Notes: generated from the sequence alone by a model not told the origin. DNA of 64,000 nucleotides from an uncultured Alphaproteobacteria bacterium (GCA_934254585.1 CAKQLF010000001.1:124001-188000); one strand, 5' to 3'. Counted from the stretch's first letter, positions 41,000-50,941 are shown. Translations and numbers: made by a program.

Positions 41000-42040
41000 A
41001 TGTTTGCAAAATTAATGGGAATGCTCTCTGCTGATATGGCAATTGATTTGGGAACGGCGAACACTCTGGTTTATGTGCGTGGTCGCGGAATTGTTCTGAA
41101 TGAGCCGTCAGTGGTGGCAATTGAAGAATATAAAGGCCGTAAGCAAGTTCTGGCCGTGGGTAATGAAGCTAAACAAATGTTGGGCCGCACCCCTGGTAAT
41201 ATTCACGCTATTCGTCCGTTGAAAGACGGTGTGATTGCTGATTTTGAAATTGCCGAAGAAATGATAAAGTATTTTATTTGTAAAGTTCATAATCGACGCG
41301 CGTTTGCCGCTCCGTTAATCGTTATTTGCGTGCCGTCAGGCTCTACGGCGGTGGAACGCCGCGCTATTCAGGAATCGGCAGAGTTGGCCGGCGCGCGTAA
41401 AGTTTGGCTGATTGAAGAACCTATGGCCGCGGCTATTGGTGCCGGATTGCCGGTGACCGAGCCGACAGGTAGTATGGTTGTTGATATAGGCGGTGGCACA
41501 ACCGAGGTTGCAGTGCTGTCTTTGGGCGGTATTGTTTATTCTCGTTCCATTCGCGTGGGTGGCGATAAGATGGATAGTGCCATTGTTAACTATATTCGCC
41601 GTAACAAGAATCTGTTGGTTGGTGAAAGCAGTGCCGAAAAAATTAAAAAAGAAATCGGTTCGGCTTGTTCTCCGGAAAAAGGTGAAGGACGCACAGTCGA
41701 AATTAAAGGGCGTGATTTGGTTAACGGCGTGCCAAAGGAAATTGTTGTGACTGAAAAGCAAGTGGCGGAGAGTTTGTTGGAGCCGGTTTCCGATATTGTG
41801 GAAGCAGTAAAGGTGGCTTTGGAAAACACCGCTCCGGAATTGGCGGCCGATATTGTGGATAAAGGCATTGTTTTGACCGGTGGCGGAGCTTTGCTCGCTA
41901 ATTTGGATCAGGTTTTGCGCAACGCGACAGGCTTGCCGGTGTCTATTGCCGAAGAGCCACTAGCTTGCGTGGCTAAAGGTTGCGGAAAAGCATTGGATCA
42001 GGTCAATAAACTAAAAAGCGTTTTATCCAATATGGGATAA
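41000..42040 (+). CDS. mreB: Rod shape-determining protein MreB
   Basis: 346 residues, actin-fold ATPase. MFAKLMGMLSADMAIDLGTA aligns in register with E. coli MreB from its first residue, hence ATG 41000 rather than 40985; GGAG lies 9 bases upstream. Nucleotide-binding blocks: DLGTANTLVYVRG, VDIGGGTTEVAVLSLGG, and GIVLTGGGALL. It polymerises under the membrane and guides the elongasome built from the genes that follow. Confidence 0.97.
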   Translation: MFAKLMGMLSADMAIDLGTANTLVYVRGRGIVLNEPSVVAIEEYKGRKQVLAVGNEAKQMLGRTPGNIHAIRPLKDGVIADFEIAEEMIKYFICKVHNRRAFAAPLIVICVPSGSTAVERRAIQESAELAGARKVWLIEEPMAAAIGAGLPVTEPTGSMVVDIGGGTTEVAVLSLGGIVYSRSIRVGGDKMDSAIVNYIRRNKNLLVGESSAEKIKKEIGSACSPEKGEGRTVEIKGRDLVNGVPKEIVVTEKQVAESLLEPVSDIVEAVKVALENTAPELAADIVDKGIVLTGGGALLANLDQVLRNATGLPVSIAEEPLACVAKGCGKALDQVNKLKSVLSNMG

Positions 42041-42074
42041 TGAACTGCACTGTTTAGGGTAAAAGGATAAAGAT

Positions 42075-42953
42075 ATGAAACGTCGGGGAACCCTGCTTAT
42101 CAGAATAGGCGAATTAAAGGTTTTGTTGCGGCGGGTGTTTATCTTTATCCTTTTCTTATGTGCTTTTTTATTTATATTGTTAAGCAAGGTCGACAGTCCG
42201 GTGGTTGATAAGGCGAACCACTTTGTGATAAACATAACCGGACCGATTATGCAGGTTGTGGAACTGCCATCGCGTTTTATTCACCGCATATACACCTATT
42301 TTTATGATATCAGCCATATATACGCTGATAATCGGGCGTTGCGAGTGGAAAATAAACAAATGATGATGTTGCAAAATAAAGTGCGTACATTGGAAGTTGA
42401 AAACCAATTGTTGGAACGTTTGCTTAATTATGTTCCGCCGCAAGATGCAACTTTTATGAGTGCAAAAATTATTGCCGAATCCGGAGACAGTTTTACTCAT
42501 ACCCTGTTGGTTTATGTTGGGGACGAAGCAGTTAAAAAAGGACAAATAGTTTTAGGTGATGAAAGTGTTATCGGTCGCATAGATGCCGTGAGCGGAAAAT
42601 ATGCTAAGGTTATTTTGGTTACGGATATCAACTCTAAAATTCCGGTTGTTGTCGAAAGAACTCGGGTGCGCGGAATTTTAAGCGGCAACAATACCGCCTT
42701 GCCGCAATTGATGTTTACGCGCTCTACTTCCGATATTCAAGAAGGTGATGTTATTGTGACTTCCGGTGTTGGCGGAATGTTTCCATCGGGATTGCCGATT
42801 GGGTTTGTCAACTCAATAAAAAATGGGGTTATAGATGTGGAAACAATGGCGGATATAAGTCGGGTTGAATATGTGCGAATCGTGGATTATGGTCTTTCTA
42901 ACGAAAATGAAGAATTAAGTGATTTTTTGGAAAACGAAGTTAATGCACGATAA
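42075..42953 (+). CDS. mreC: Rod shape-determining protein MreC
   Basis: 292 residues. One N-terminal membrane helix (FIFILFLCAFLFILLSKV), a coiled-coil (RALRVENKQMMMLQNKVRTL), then the periplasmic double beta barrel (VIGRIDAVSGKYAKVILVTD, SGVGGMFPSGLPIGFV). Links MreB to the penicillin-binding protein in the periplasm. AAAGGATAAAGAT precedes the ATG; its end overlaps mreD by 11 bases. Confidence 0.95.
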   Translation: MKRRGTLLIRIGELKVLLRRVFIFILFLCAFLFILLSKVDSPVVDKANHFVINITGPIMQVVELPSRFIHRIYTYFYDISHIYADNRALRVENKQMMMLQNKVRTLEVENQLLERLLNYVPPQDATFMSAKIIAESGDSFTHTLLVYVGDEAVKKGQIVLGDESVIGRIDAVSGKYAKVILVTDINSKIPVVVERTRVRGILSGNNTALPQLMFTRSTSDIQEGDVIVTSGVGGMFPSGLPIGFVNSIKNGVIDVETMADISRVEYVRIVDYGLSNENEELSDFLENEVNAR

Positions 42954-43470
42954 TATAAAAGATAAAATAAATTTGTTTTTACGCCATCGTATTCCCTTGA
43001 TGACAACATTAATGTTGATGTTTTTGTTCTATTTGCCGATTAATTCTCTGGAATTTAACTATTTTCGTCCGGCGGTGGGAGTTATTTGCGTATATTATTG
43101 GACGCTGAAACGCGAATATATGTTTAGTTATATATCGGCGTTTATGGTTGGTTTTTTGATGGACGCATATAGTTCTATTCCCTTGGGAATAAATATTTTA
43201 ATGATGATGGTATTGGTGTTTATAACCAAATTAGCGGTACGTTATTTTAAGTCTGCTTCTTTTGTCGGAAGTTGGTTGTTGTTTGGTTTTGTCGGGTTGC
43301 TGCTTATATTTATTAAATGGTTGTTGGTGTCAATATATTTTGGCGGTTTTATTCCTTTGACGGAAATAATGGTTAATTTTCTTTCTACTCTGATGTTTTA
43401 TCCGTTGGTGGCCTATATTAATATTTGGGTGCAGGCAAATTTGCTGCCGCAGGAGCGTATCAATGAATAG
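42943..43470 (+). CDS. mreD: Rod shape-determining protein MreD
   Basis: 175 residues with five or six membrane helices: IPLMTTLMLMFLFYLPINSL, YISAFMVGFLMDAYSSIPLG (the D-x4-PLG block typical of MreD), and FVGSWLLFGFVGLLLIFIKW. The ATG at 42943 overlaps the mreC stop; an earlier in-frame start inside mreC is unlikely. Overlaps mrdA by 8 bases. Confidence 0.92.
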   Translation: MHDNIKDKINLFLRHRIPLMTTLMLMFLFYLPINSLEFNYFRPAVGVICVYYWTLKREYMFSYISAFMVGFLMDAYSSIPLGINILMMMVLVFITKLAVRYFKSASFVGSWLLFGFVGLLLIFIKWLLVSIYFGGFIPLTEIMVNFLSTLMFYPLVAYINIWVQANLLPQERINE

Positions 43471-45271
43471 AAATGGTGAAAAAAACAGAATATTGATACG
43501 GCGAACGTTGGTGGTTATTTTTTTTAATTTAATCGCCTTTGCCGTTATTGTGGCGCGTCTTTATTTTTTGCAAGTTAAAGAAGCGGATAAATATAATATG
43601 ATGTCTGATGAAAATCGAATATCGACGCGCTTTTTAGTGCCGCCGCGAGGTTTGATTTATGATAGAAACGGCGAGGTCATCGCCCGAAACGAACAAGATT
43701 TTCAGGCCTTGATGGTGGCCGAACAAACGCCGGATATTGAGCAAACATTAAAGACATTTAAACAAATTGTGCCGCTTTCTGCCGATGAAGAAAGTAAAAT
43801 TCGCAAAGATTTGAAAAATAAACGGCGTTTTATTCCCGTAAAATTAAAAGATAATTTAAGTTGGGACGAGGTGGCAAAAATATTGCTTCACGCGCCGGAT
43901 TTATCCGGTGTGGAAATAGATGAAGGATTAAATAGATTTTATCCTTATGCCGATATATATGCTCACGTTTTGGGTTATGTGGGGCCGGTTTCGGAAAAAG
44001 ATAAAAAAGATAATCCGCTGTATATGGTTCCCGGGTTTAAAATCGGTAAATCGGGTCTGGAACGTTATTTTGACAGCAAACTACAGGGTAGGGGCGGTAC
44101 CATAAAGCTAGAAGTTAATGCTTATGGACGCGTTATGAACGAAATTGAACGCAACAGCGGCGAAGAGGGAGAAAGTTTAAAACTTACCATTGACGCAAGA
44201 TTGCAACGAGCGGCCTATGAGGCTTTTGGTGAAGAAAGCGGAGCGGCGGTGGTTTTAGACGTGCGCACCGGAGAAATATTAGCTTTGGTTTCAACGCCGT
44301 CGTTTGACCCGAATCTGTTTACAAACGGTATCAGCTATAAACATTGGAACGCTTTGCTGAACAATGAACGTACTCCTTTGGTTAATAAAGCTGTTTCCGG
44401 ACAATATTCTCCGGGGTCGACATTCAAAGTTGTGGTGGCGTTGGCGGCTTTGGAAGCCGGCGTTATTGATTTGAATACTCGTTTCAACTGTAACGGCGGT
44501 CTTGATGTCGGTAATATTCGTTTTCATTGTTGGCGGCATTCCGGTCACGGAAGTTTGAATGTTATAGAGGCTTTGAAATATTCTTGCGATATTTTTTTCT
44601 ATGAAACCGCAATGAAGTTGGGAATTGATAAAATCCACGATATGGCAGTCAAATTAGGAATGGGAAATTTAATTGAAGTTGGCTTAGATAATGAAAAAAG
44701 CGGAATTATTCCTTCAAAGGCTTGGAAAAAAGCGCGCTATGGTGTTTCGTGGACACAAGGAGATGCCGCTAATTCGGGAATCGGACAAGGATATGTGTTG
44801 GTGACTCCGCTGCAGTTGGTGACGATGTTGGCTCGGGTTGTGAATGGCGGATACGCCGTGCAGCCTACATTTATTAAACCGACAAAAAAAGAGTTGTCTA
44901 AGGTAAAAAGGTTGGATATCTCTACTAAAAATATCGAAATTGTTAAGCGCGGTATGTTTGAAGTGGTAAACGGAGTTGGCGGAACGGCAGGACGCGCTCG
45001 CTTTAATATTAACGGAGCAATGATGGGCGGCAAAACCGGAACAACTCAAGTGCGCCGTATTTCTATGAAAGAACGCAATAGCGGTATCTTGCGCGATGAA
45101 CAACTGCCGTGGCGGCTTCGCAATCACGCTTTATTTATGGGATTTACGCCGGTTGACAATCCGTATTATGCCGTGGCGGTTATTGTGGAGCACGGTTCGT
45201 CCGGCTCGGGCGTGGCCGCACCGATTGCCAGCAAAATTTTACAAACGGCACTGAAATTGGATATAAAATAG
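43463..45271 (+). CDS. mrdA: Penicillin-binding protein 2 (elongation transpeptidase)
   Basis: 602 residues. N-terminal membrane anchor LVVIFFNLIAFAVIVARLYF, pedestal domain (PPRGLIYDRNGEVIARNE), and transpeptidase motifs: SxxK in YSPGSTFKVV, SxN as KYSCD, and KTG in GGKTGTTQ. Cross-links new peptidoglycan during lateral growth with RodA. The overlap with mreD and 9-base gap to rodA show one operon. Beta-lactam target. Confidence 0.96.
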   Translation: MNRNGEKNRILIRRTLVVIFFNLIAFAVIVARLYFLQVKEADKYNMMSDENRISTRFLVPPRGLIYDRNGEVIARNEQDFQALMVAEQTPDIEQTLKTFKQIVPLSADEESKIRKDLKNKRRFIPVKLKDNLSWDEVAKILLHAPDLSGVEIDEGLNRFYPYADIYAHVLGYVGPVSEKDKKDNPLYMVPGFKIGKSGLERYFDSKLQGRGGTIKLEVNAYGRVMNEIERNSGEEGESLKLTIDARLQRAAYEAFGEESGAAVVLDVRTGEILALVSTPSFDPNLFTNGISYKHWNALLNNERTPLVNKAVSGQYSPGSTFKVVVALAALEAGVIDLNTRFNCNGGLDVGNIRFHCWRHSGHGSLNVIEALKYSCDIFFYETAMKLGIDKIHDMAVKLGMGNLIEVGLDNEKSGIIPSKAWKKARYGVSWTQGDAANSGIGQGYVLVTPLQLVTMLARVVNGGYAVQPTFIKPTKKELSKVKRLDISTKNIEIVKRGMFEVVNGVGGTAGRARFNINGAMMGGKTGTTQVRRISMKERNSGILRDEQLPWRLRNHALFMGFTPVDNPYYAVAVIVEHGSSGSGVAAPIASKILQTALKLDIK

Positions 45272-45280
45272 GGGCGATAA

Positions 45281-46417
45281 ATGTATGGATTGAGATATAG
45301 CCGGCAGAATTTGAGTTTAAAAGATAGATTTTTAAAGCTTAACTATGTCTATATTTTATTGATAATAATGTTGGCCGGAATCGGTACTATGACGCTTTAT
45401 TCGGCGGCTAATGGCAATTGGCAACCTTGGGCCGTCAAACACATAACGCGTTTTGGGGTGACATTGTTTTTAATGATTGGTTTGGCGATGGTAAATATTC
45501 GCACTTACTATCGTTGGTCATATCTGTTTTATTTTGTAACTTTATTTTTGTTGATAGTCGTGGAAGTTAGCGGGCACATCGGAATGGGTGCACAACGTTG
45601 GATTAATTTAGGATTATTCAAACTACAGCCCTCAGAATTGATGAAAATCGGTATGGTTTTGTTTTTAGCTCGTTATTTTAGTACGGCTACGTTACAAACA
45701 ATTCAATCGATAAGAGGTTTGGTGGTGCCTGTGGTTATGACGCTTTTGCCTGTCGGTTTGATTTTTTTGCAGCCTGATTTGGGTACAGCCTTGATGCTTC
45801 TTTTTACGGCTACAATTCTTCTTTTTGTGGTAGGGGTGCAATGGTGGAAGTTTGCCGTTGTCGGAGCTCTCGGCGTGGCTTTGTTACCGGTTGCTTGGAA
45901 TTTTTTACACGAATATCAGCAGAACAGAGTTTTGACGTTTTTGAATCCGGAAAGAGATCCTCTGGGGGCGGGATATCATATTATTCAGTCTAAAATTGCC
46001 TTTGGCTCGGGTGGAATTTTCGGCAAGGGATTTTTGCACGGCACACAAACGCATCTTAATTTTTTACCGGAAAAACATACGGACTTTATTTTTACTATGT
46101 TTTCGGAAGAATTTGGAATGGTGGGAAGTTTGTCTTTAGTTTTGCTTAACATTGTGGTTATAGCTATGGGGTATTTATTTGCCTTTAGAATTTCCAACTA
46201 TTTTGCCAAACTGGTGGTAATCGGACTGAATACAAACTACTTTTTGTATGTGTTCATCAATATTGCTATGGTTATGGGAATTTTACCGGTAGTGGGAATC
46301 CCGTTGCCACTGATATCGTATGGCGGAACGGTTATGTTCTCCATTATGGCGAGTTTCGGCATTATACTGTGTATGAAAATAAATCAGGATAATGACGTAA
46401 ACTTTAACGATGATTAA
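45281..46417 (+). CDS. rodA: Rod shape-determining protein RodA (SEDS glycosyltransferase)
   Basis: 378 residues, ten membrane helices. GAQRWINLGLFKLQPSELMK (SEDS signature), FLQPDLGTALMLL, FLPEKHTDFIFTMFSEEFG and GIPLPLISYGGTVMFS are diagnostic. Polymerises glycan strands from lipid II with PBP2. Ribosome site GGGGCG. Its 3' end overlaps a convergent gene by 4 bases. Confidence 0.96.
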   Translation: MYGLRYSRQNLSLKDRFLKLNYVYILLIIMLAGIGTMTLYSAANGNWQPWAVKHITRFGVTLFLMIGLAMVNIRTYYRWSYLFYFVTLFLLIVVEVSGHIGMGAQRWINLGLFKLQPSELMKIGMVLFLARYFSTATLQTIQSIRGLVVPVVMTLLPVGLIFLQPDLGTALMLLFTATILLFVVGVQWWKFAVVGALGVALLPVAWNFLHEYQQNRVLTFLNPERDPLGAGYHIIQSKIAFGSGGIFGKGFLHGTQTHLNFLPEKHTDFIFTMFSEEFGMVGSLSLVLLNIVVIAMGYLFAFRISNYFAKLVVIGLNTNYFLYVFINIAMVMGILPVVGIPLPLISYGGTVMFSIMASFGIILCMKINQDNDVNFNDD

Positions 46418-47613
46418 GCACTTTCACGCTGAGCTTGTTTGAACAAAACGGAGGGAATATTCGTTTTGAGAGTTTGCGCTCGGTTGCGGATATCTGTGCG
46501 TTCTATCATACTTTCTTTATCTAACTGCAAATCGCGGGAAAGAACCAAGGCTTGAATGTCCTTAGGCAGCTGCTTTACATATTCGGAGTTAGGATTTATT
46601 CGTTCTCCGTTAGGGTTGCGGTAAGGAACTTTATGGATGCAGCAAGCAACCATAAACATTTGCCGAAGTTCGGCGGACATCGGGTGGTGCGAATCGGCAG
46701 TATAATTACTCAAATCAACTCCAATACCATCTTTGTCGGCGCGTTCCACCAGTTTGTTGACCTCTTTAGCAAGTCCTTCTCTCGAGCCGCTGTTGTCTTT
46801 GTCAATCAGTTTGCGAATTTGAAATTTGAGCGGAATGCTGGCACGCAGATAATCATCACGTTCTTCAACCGGAATTTCGTGCAAAATCGTTTGCGACAGC
46901 GTATCCAAAACATCTTCGCGAAAATGAGCCAATTTAGCTTGAACAGGTTTAGTTTTTAAATATTCAAGCAAATGATGACGATGATTGCAAGATTCTATTT
47001 TTTGCATTAAGTCAACAACTTGCGGTAAGAAATCTTCTTTCTTAATTTTGCCGCGGTTATATTGGGCAAATAAATGAATCAACATTTTTTCGTGCTGACA
47101 AAATGCCCAATCTTTTTTGATGGTTTTAACATCATCTTTACGGCTTTGCGTCCAAGCTTTCTTCTCTTCGTCGGACAAGGTGTTGGTGCGGGCTTTTTCG
47201 GCCAGCGAATCACGTAACATACGTCGTAAAGAAAGCTCAAAGGCAGCAGTTTTACTGTAGCCCGCCGCAATAGCAGTGGCAAACAAAGCTGTTTCCATAA
47301 CTTTTTCAGGCGGAGGCGGGGTAAAATATTGAGGCACCTGTTCTTCTTTCGGTGGCTTTTTACCGGTGGCAATGTCGCGCAAAGCTTCTTCATTGCCATT
47401 GGCCGCCAAACGCATAATTTCTTCCGGAACGCGTCCGTTAAAGTGATTGCGAATAGCCAAAGGAACTTTTATCCAAATTTGGAAATATTTGTTGTAATCA
47501 CTATAAATACGGCTCAGCGTTTCCGGTTTTGCATCTTCGGAGCAAGCGTTTAAATAGTCAGTCGGGTGATTGGCTTGTAAATAGTCTAAGAAATTATCAT
47601 CAAATCCATTCAT
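46414..47613 (-). CDS. Large helical cytoplasmic protein, unknown
   Basis: 399 residues, almost wholly helical and charged, no signal peptide or membrane helix. MNGFDDNFLDYLQANHPTDY start, then QYFTPPPPEKVMETALFATA (a short proline run), and a tail ending PSVLFKQAQRESA. No domain recognised. GAGGAGACAAGCA places the start at 47613. Last gene of a three-gene minus-strand group (46414-50786) whose products share no known fold. 24 bases separate it from the gene upstream, so they are probably co-transcribed. Confidence 0.65.
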   Translation of the reverse strand: MNGFDDNFLDYLQANHPTDYLNACSEDAKPETLSRIYSDYNKYFQIWIKVPLAIRNHFNGRVPEEIMRLAANGNEEALRDIATGKKPPKEEQVPQYFTPPPPEKVMETALFATAIAAGYSKTAAFELSLRRMLRDSLAEKARTNTLSDEEKKAWTQSRKDDVKTIKKDWAFCQHEKMLIHLFAQYNRGKIKKEDFLPQVVDLMQKIESCNHRHHLLEYLKTKPVQAKLAHFREDVLDTLSQTILHEIPVEERDDYLRASIPLKFQIRKLIDKDNSGSREGLAKEVNKLVERADKDGIGVDLSNYTADSHHPMSAELRQMFMVACCIHKVPYRNPNGERINPNSEYVKQLPKDIQALVLSRDLQLDKESMIERTDIRNRAQTLKTNIPSVLFKQAQRESA

Positions 47614-47637
47614 TGCTTGTCTCCTCATTATTCAGGG

Positions 47638-49524
47638 TTATTTACTATTCCCAAATTTACCTTTAAGACGAGCCATTGTTTCCGGTGAAATCTGAGCTTG
47701 ATATTTCTTCAAGTCATCGCCGGTTTTGGCGGTTACTTCATTGCCTTTACGGTCGGTTACTTTGTCTTCTCCGGTGTTCATACCCAAACGTTTGGCCATA
47801 ACTTTATCACGTTTCTCCAGAATATCTTGATGAGATTGCTGTTCTTCAGGAGATAAATGAGCTCGTATATTTTCAATTTGTTGTTGGCGCAAAGCTTCAT
47901 TGGTATCTCTTTGTTCTTGAGTATTCAATTTAACATTTCCGTCGCGATTTGTTTCGAGTCCGGCTTTTACTAAGTCGGCAGCTTCTTTCATAATGGCGGT
48001 AGCTGCTTTAACGTCTTCGTCCGTACCTTTTTCACCGGCCACAATTTGCGGTTTGCCGTGTTCATCTTTTTGAACGGCGATTTTTCCGTCTTGTTTCATT
48101 TGGTTGAAGTTATTGCGAATTTCCGTCAATTTTTTGATATCTTCTTGGGCTTTGGCCGAAATTTGTTTTTCCGGAGCAGCATTGGCGTTGTTCTGACTTT
48201 GCTGTTGCTGGTTTTTTTCATAAAATTGTTTGACCTGCTCAAATTGCTCTTTACTTAAACCGCATTTAGCCAATTCGTCCATATCAATTTCTTTAGGAAC
48301 GGCTCCTTGCATAGGGTTACCGTTTAATACGCAGGCGGCATACATACGGGTGGCAACCTCTTTAGAGGCGTTTTCCGGAAATTCTATCGGACGACCTTGG
48401 TTGTCAGGTTCCTTAAACATAGCGTCAAAAACCTTAAAACCGGCGTCAGGTGAAACAGTGACGTTATCCGGAGAGCTGTAATGAATTTCAGCATTTTCAA
48501 ACTTGGCGGCAAAACCTTCTTTGGTCTTATCTTGTTCATAATCTTTAATTTTTCCGTCAGCCGCCAACTTTTCATAATATTCAGCTTTTTTCGCAACCCA
48601 TTCCGGAACGTTTTGATCATTTTTATCTTGCGGATTAGGTTGGTCTATGGACACAGTCAAAGGTTTAGATGCCGAATTGTCGTTGGTGTCGTTTCCATTA
48701 TCATTTTCGGCACTATTGGTGTTATCTCCGGTTTGTTGAGAATTTCCCTCGGCTTTTGTCACGGCATTGTTGTAGTCTTCTGTCGATTTGATGTCTTCAG
48801 CTTTAATACCGAGTTCAGCTAACTTATCTTTTTGCTCATCGGTTAAAGTAAATTCAGCGGTATCACTCATATTTTTTTCCTTTCTATTTTTTCTAGGTGA
48901 GACAGTTTTCGGGTCTTTTCGCTTAGTCGGTACTAAATAATTGTCTCGTTTGATAATTTTAGCAAAAGCGTTTTTAATTTTGTTATGAAAATCGGCTTCA
49001 TTTTCGGGTGTGGGATTGCGGACAAATAAACCGTAATTCCGCAAGGTGCGAATGAGAAGCTTTTCTTCTTTTGAGGGGACATATTTTCCATCAACAAAAG
49101 TTCCGTTTTCAATAGTGTCAATATGGCTGTTGATTTTTTGCAAAACGGTTGACGGATTTTCAACTTCGTCGACAGACTTAATTTCAGGCTTTAATCCCGT
49201 GCTGTTATAAAGGTGCATAGCCTGAAATTTTGACCAAAGATTTTTATCGGAACGAATGGCGTTTTCTGCCTTTTCAATTGTTTCTTCCTTATAATCACTA
49301 ATTTGAGCTCCGAGTGAAATCACGGTATTGACGCGAGCGGCCAACCACGCGTTTACTTCGCCGTTCGGAGTGGTAATCGGTGTTTTTTTGTATTTGGAAA
49401 CAACATCATCAAATTCTGCTTTGTCCGAGTAAAAACGCCAAGGCTGTTTCAGTTCTTTTAAAGCACTCGCCTCAAAAGGATTGGGAATATAAAAATTTTT
49501 CTTATTTTTAACCGCATCAGCCAT
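47638..49524 (-). CDS. Large low-complexity cytoplasmic protein, unknown (possibly two fused reading frames)
   Basis: 628 residues. Residues 1-205 form a helical domain (NPFEASALKELKQPWRFYSD start); 206-218 (VSPRKNRKEKN) read like a translated ribosome site; from Met219 (MSDTAEFTLTDEQKDKLAEL) a second domain begins, with an Asn/Gln/Asp-rich disordered part (NSQQTGDNTNSAENDNGND) and a long helical tail. AGAAAGG sits 8 bases before the internal ATG at 48870, so a 410-residue product (47638-48870) may be made separately. No family recognised. GGGGAAAAAA precedes the ATG at 49524. Confidence 0.65.
   Translation of the reverse strand: MADAVKNKKNFYIPNPFEASALKELKQPWRFYSDKAEFDDVVSKYKKTPITTPNGEVNAWLAARVNTVISLGAQISDYKEETIEKAENAIRSDKNLWSKFQAMHLYNSTGLKPEIKSVDEVENPSTVLQKINSHIDTIENGTFVDGKYVPSKEEKLLIRTLRNYGLFVRNPTPENEADFHNKIKNAFAKIIKRDNYLVPTKRKDPKTVSPRKNRKEKNMSDTAEFTLTDEQKDKLAELGIKAEDIKSTEDYNNAVTKAEGNSQQTGDNTNSAENDNGNDTNDNSASKPLTVSIDQPNPQDKNDQNVPEWVAKKAEYYEKLAADGKIKDYEQDKTKEGFAAKFENAEIHYSSPDNVTVSPDAGFKVFDAMFKEPDNQGRPIEFPENASKEVATRMYAACVLNGNPMQGAVPKEIDMDELAKCGLSKEQFEQVKQFYEKNQQQQSQNNANAAPEKQISAKAQEDIKKLTEIRNNFNQMKQDGKIAVQKDEHGKPQIVAGEKGTDEDVKAATAIMKEAADLVKAGLETNRDGNVKLNTQEQRDTNEALRQQQIENIRAHLSPEEQQSHQDILEKRDKVMAKRLGMNTGEDKVTDRKGNEVTAKTGDDLKKYQAQISPETMARLKGKFGNSK
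48870..48886 (-). promoter_or_regulatory. Internal ribosome binding site and start in the 47638-49524 frame
   Basis: In the minus-strand sense AATAGAAAGGAAAAAAAT precedes ATG 48870, a good Shine-Dalgarno with 8-base spacing inside an open frame. It suggests either an internal start or loss of a stop between two former genes. Confidence 0.55.
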
Positions 49525-49592
49525 TTTTTTCCCCTTATATATCCTTATATTAGCATACCTTAAAAGTTTTGTCTAGCTTTTTGTGCAAAATA

Positions 49593-50786
49593 TTAAGCCG
49601 CTCGGTCATCGAAATTTGTGTTGGAAATGCCGATGTAGTCAGTTAATATTTTATCAATCAAAGCCAGAGAATCTTGATATTTTAATAGTGAACCGTGATA
49701 AAAGCGGCCGGTTTTAGTTTTTTTGCAATCAATTTGTTTGCTCGATTCCACAATATTGCGAATTTTTCCCATTTCTTCATTGGGGGCAACAGAAGAAAGT
49801 CGAGGGTTTTGAGGAGATGGACATTCATCTAAATAATTTATTTCAAAAGCTTTACGCACACCTTCAAGATAGCAAAGTTTGGCAAATTCATTAAACATTG
49901 TCTGCGCCGCTTTTTTGATGGCGAGAATATCATCTAAATTAGGAGTTCGCCGCTGATTGCAAAATTCTTTAAAGGCCGTTTGATATTTTGAGGGAAACGT
50001 CAAAAAAGTTTCGGCTAAATCCAATAAGCTGCTGTTTTGCGCAAAAATCTTTAATTTGCCGATTAATAAAAACATATCGTTGCGATAGGAATCGGCATAT
50101 TTCTGCCCCCATTTTGTTGAATTTCCCAAAAAAGTATGCGAAAGTTCAAATTCCGGCGGAACGGTGCCGGTTTGGCGGATAATTTGCAAGGCGGAAAGCA
50201 GATGGCGGCGCATTTTGATTTTATTGGCAAAAAAGAGTAGGTCCAACAAATGCGGTTTACGGCGAATTTTTTTGTAAGATGTGACAAAGTCTGTGATTTG
50301 GGCAATTTCAACCGCGTCGAGGTTTTCTTGTTCACATAATTGAACTTTTTTGAGTGCGGAGCGATAGCCTTTTTCCATTGCGGATATGGTTTCCTTAAAA
50401 GTCGGAGGCATTAAAACGGCAATGACCCGCTTTTTTTGAGCGGCTTGCCGGCTGACAGAAGTTAAGTCAAGCCATAGACGTAAAGATTGTATGGTTGAAG
50501 AATCTTCGGGAATGACAATATTTTCTTCAAAATAATGACGAAAGGTTTCGTATTCTTTGTTTAATTCGGACGAATGGCGCACATCGTGGTTGGCGGTGTT
50601 GATAAAATTGTTTATTTCGGAACGGGATATAAAACACGGAGCGAATTTGCACTCGCTTTTATCTCCCATCACAAAGCAGCCGCTTGAGTCGCGGCAAAAG
50701 ACAAAATCAATGTTGTTGTAATCAGTCATTATGGGTTTTAAAAATGACTTTTCCAGAGCTTGTTGTAAGAAAGTTTGTCCGTTCAT
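49593..50786 (-). CDS. Large cytoplasmic protein, unknown
   Basis: 397 residues, helical, without export signals. The first 60 residues contain FVFCRDSSGCFVMGDKSECK with four Cys, a possible small metal-binding or redox segment. The middle is basic and helical (KKIRRKPHLLDLLFFANKIK). No recognised family. AAAGGATACGCAG precedes ATG 50786. It heads the minus-strand group 46414-50786; the gap to the next gene is 68 bases. The cluster as a whole lies between the cell-wall operon and a pilin gene and looks accessory. Confidence 0.65.
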   Translation of the reverse strand: MNGQTFLQQALEKSFLKPIMTDYNNIDFVFCRDSSGCFVMGDKSECKFAPCFISRSEINNFINTANHDVRHSSELNKEYETFRHYFEENIVIPEDSSTIQSLRLWLDLTSVSRQAAQKKRVIAVLMPPTFKETISAMEKGYRSALKKVQLCEQENLDAVEIAQITDFVTSYKKIRRKPHLLDLLFFANKIKMRRHLLSALQIIRQTGTVPPEFELSHTFLGNSTKWGQKYADSYRNDMFLLIGKLKIFAQNSSLLDLAETFLTFPSKYQTAFKEFCNQRRTPNLDDILAIKKAAQTMFNEFAKLCYLEGVRKAFEINYLDECPSPQNPRLSSVAPNEEMGKIRNIVESSKQIDCKKTKTGRFYHGSLLKYQDSLALIDKILTDYIGISNTNFDDRAA

Positions 50787-50914
50787 CTGCGTATCCTTTG
50801 CTAGAATTTAACAGTTAAGCGTTATCATTTGGTTAATATATAAAACAACTGTGTAGATTAAAATTACTAAACGAACGGGAAAAGAGAAGCAGGCGTGTTC
50901 CAAACAAGCAATTT

Positions 50915-50941
50915 CAGAGGTCTGTTGTTGAGAGACCTCTG
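50915..50941 (-). terminator. Hairpin after pilin 4
   Basis: CAGAGGTCT at 50915-50923 pairs with AGACCTCTG at 50933-50941. It lies just downstream of the pilin 4 stop (50973) but has no T run, so termination is uncertain. Confidence 0.4.
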
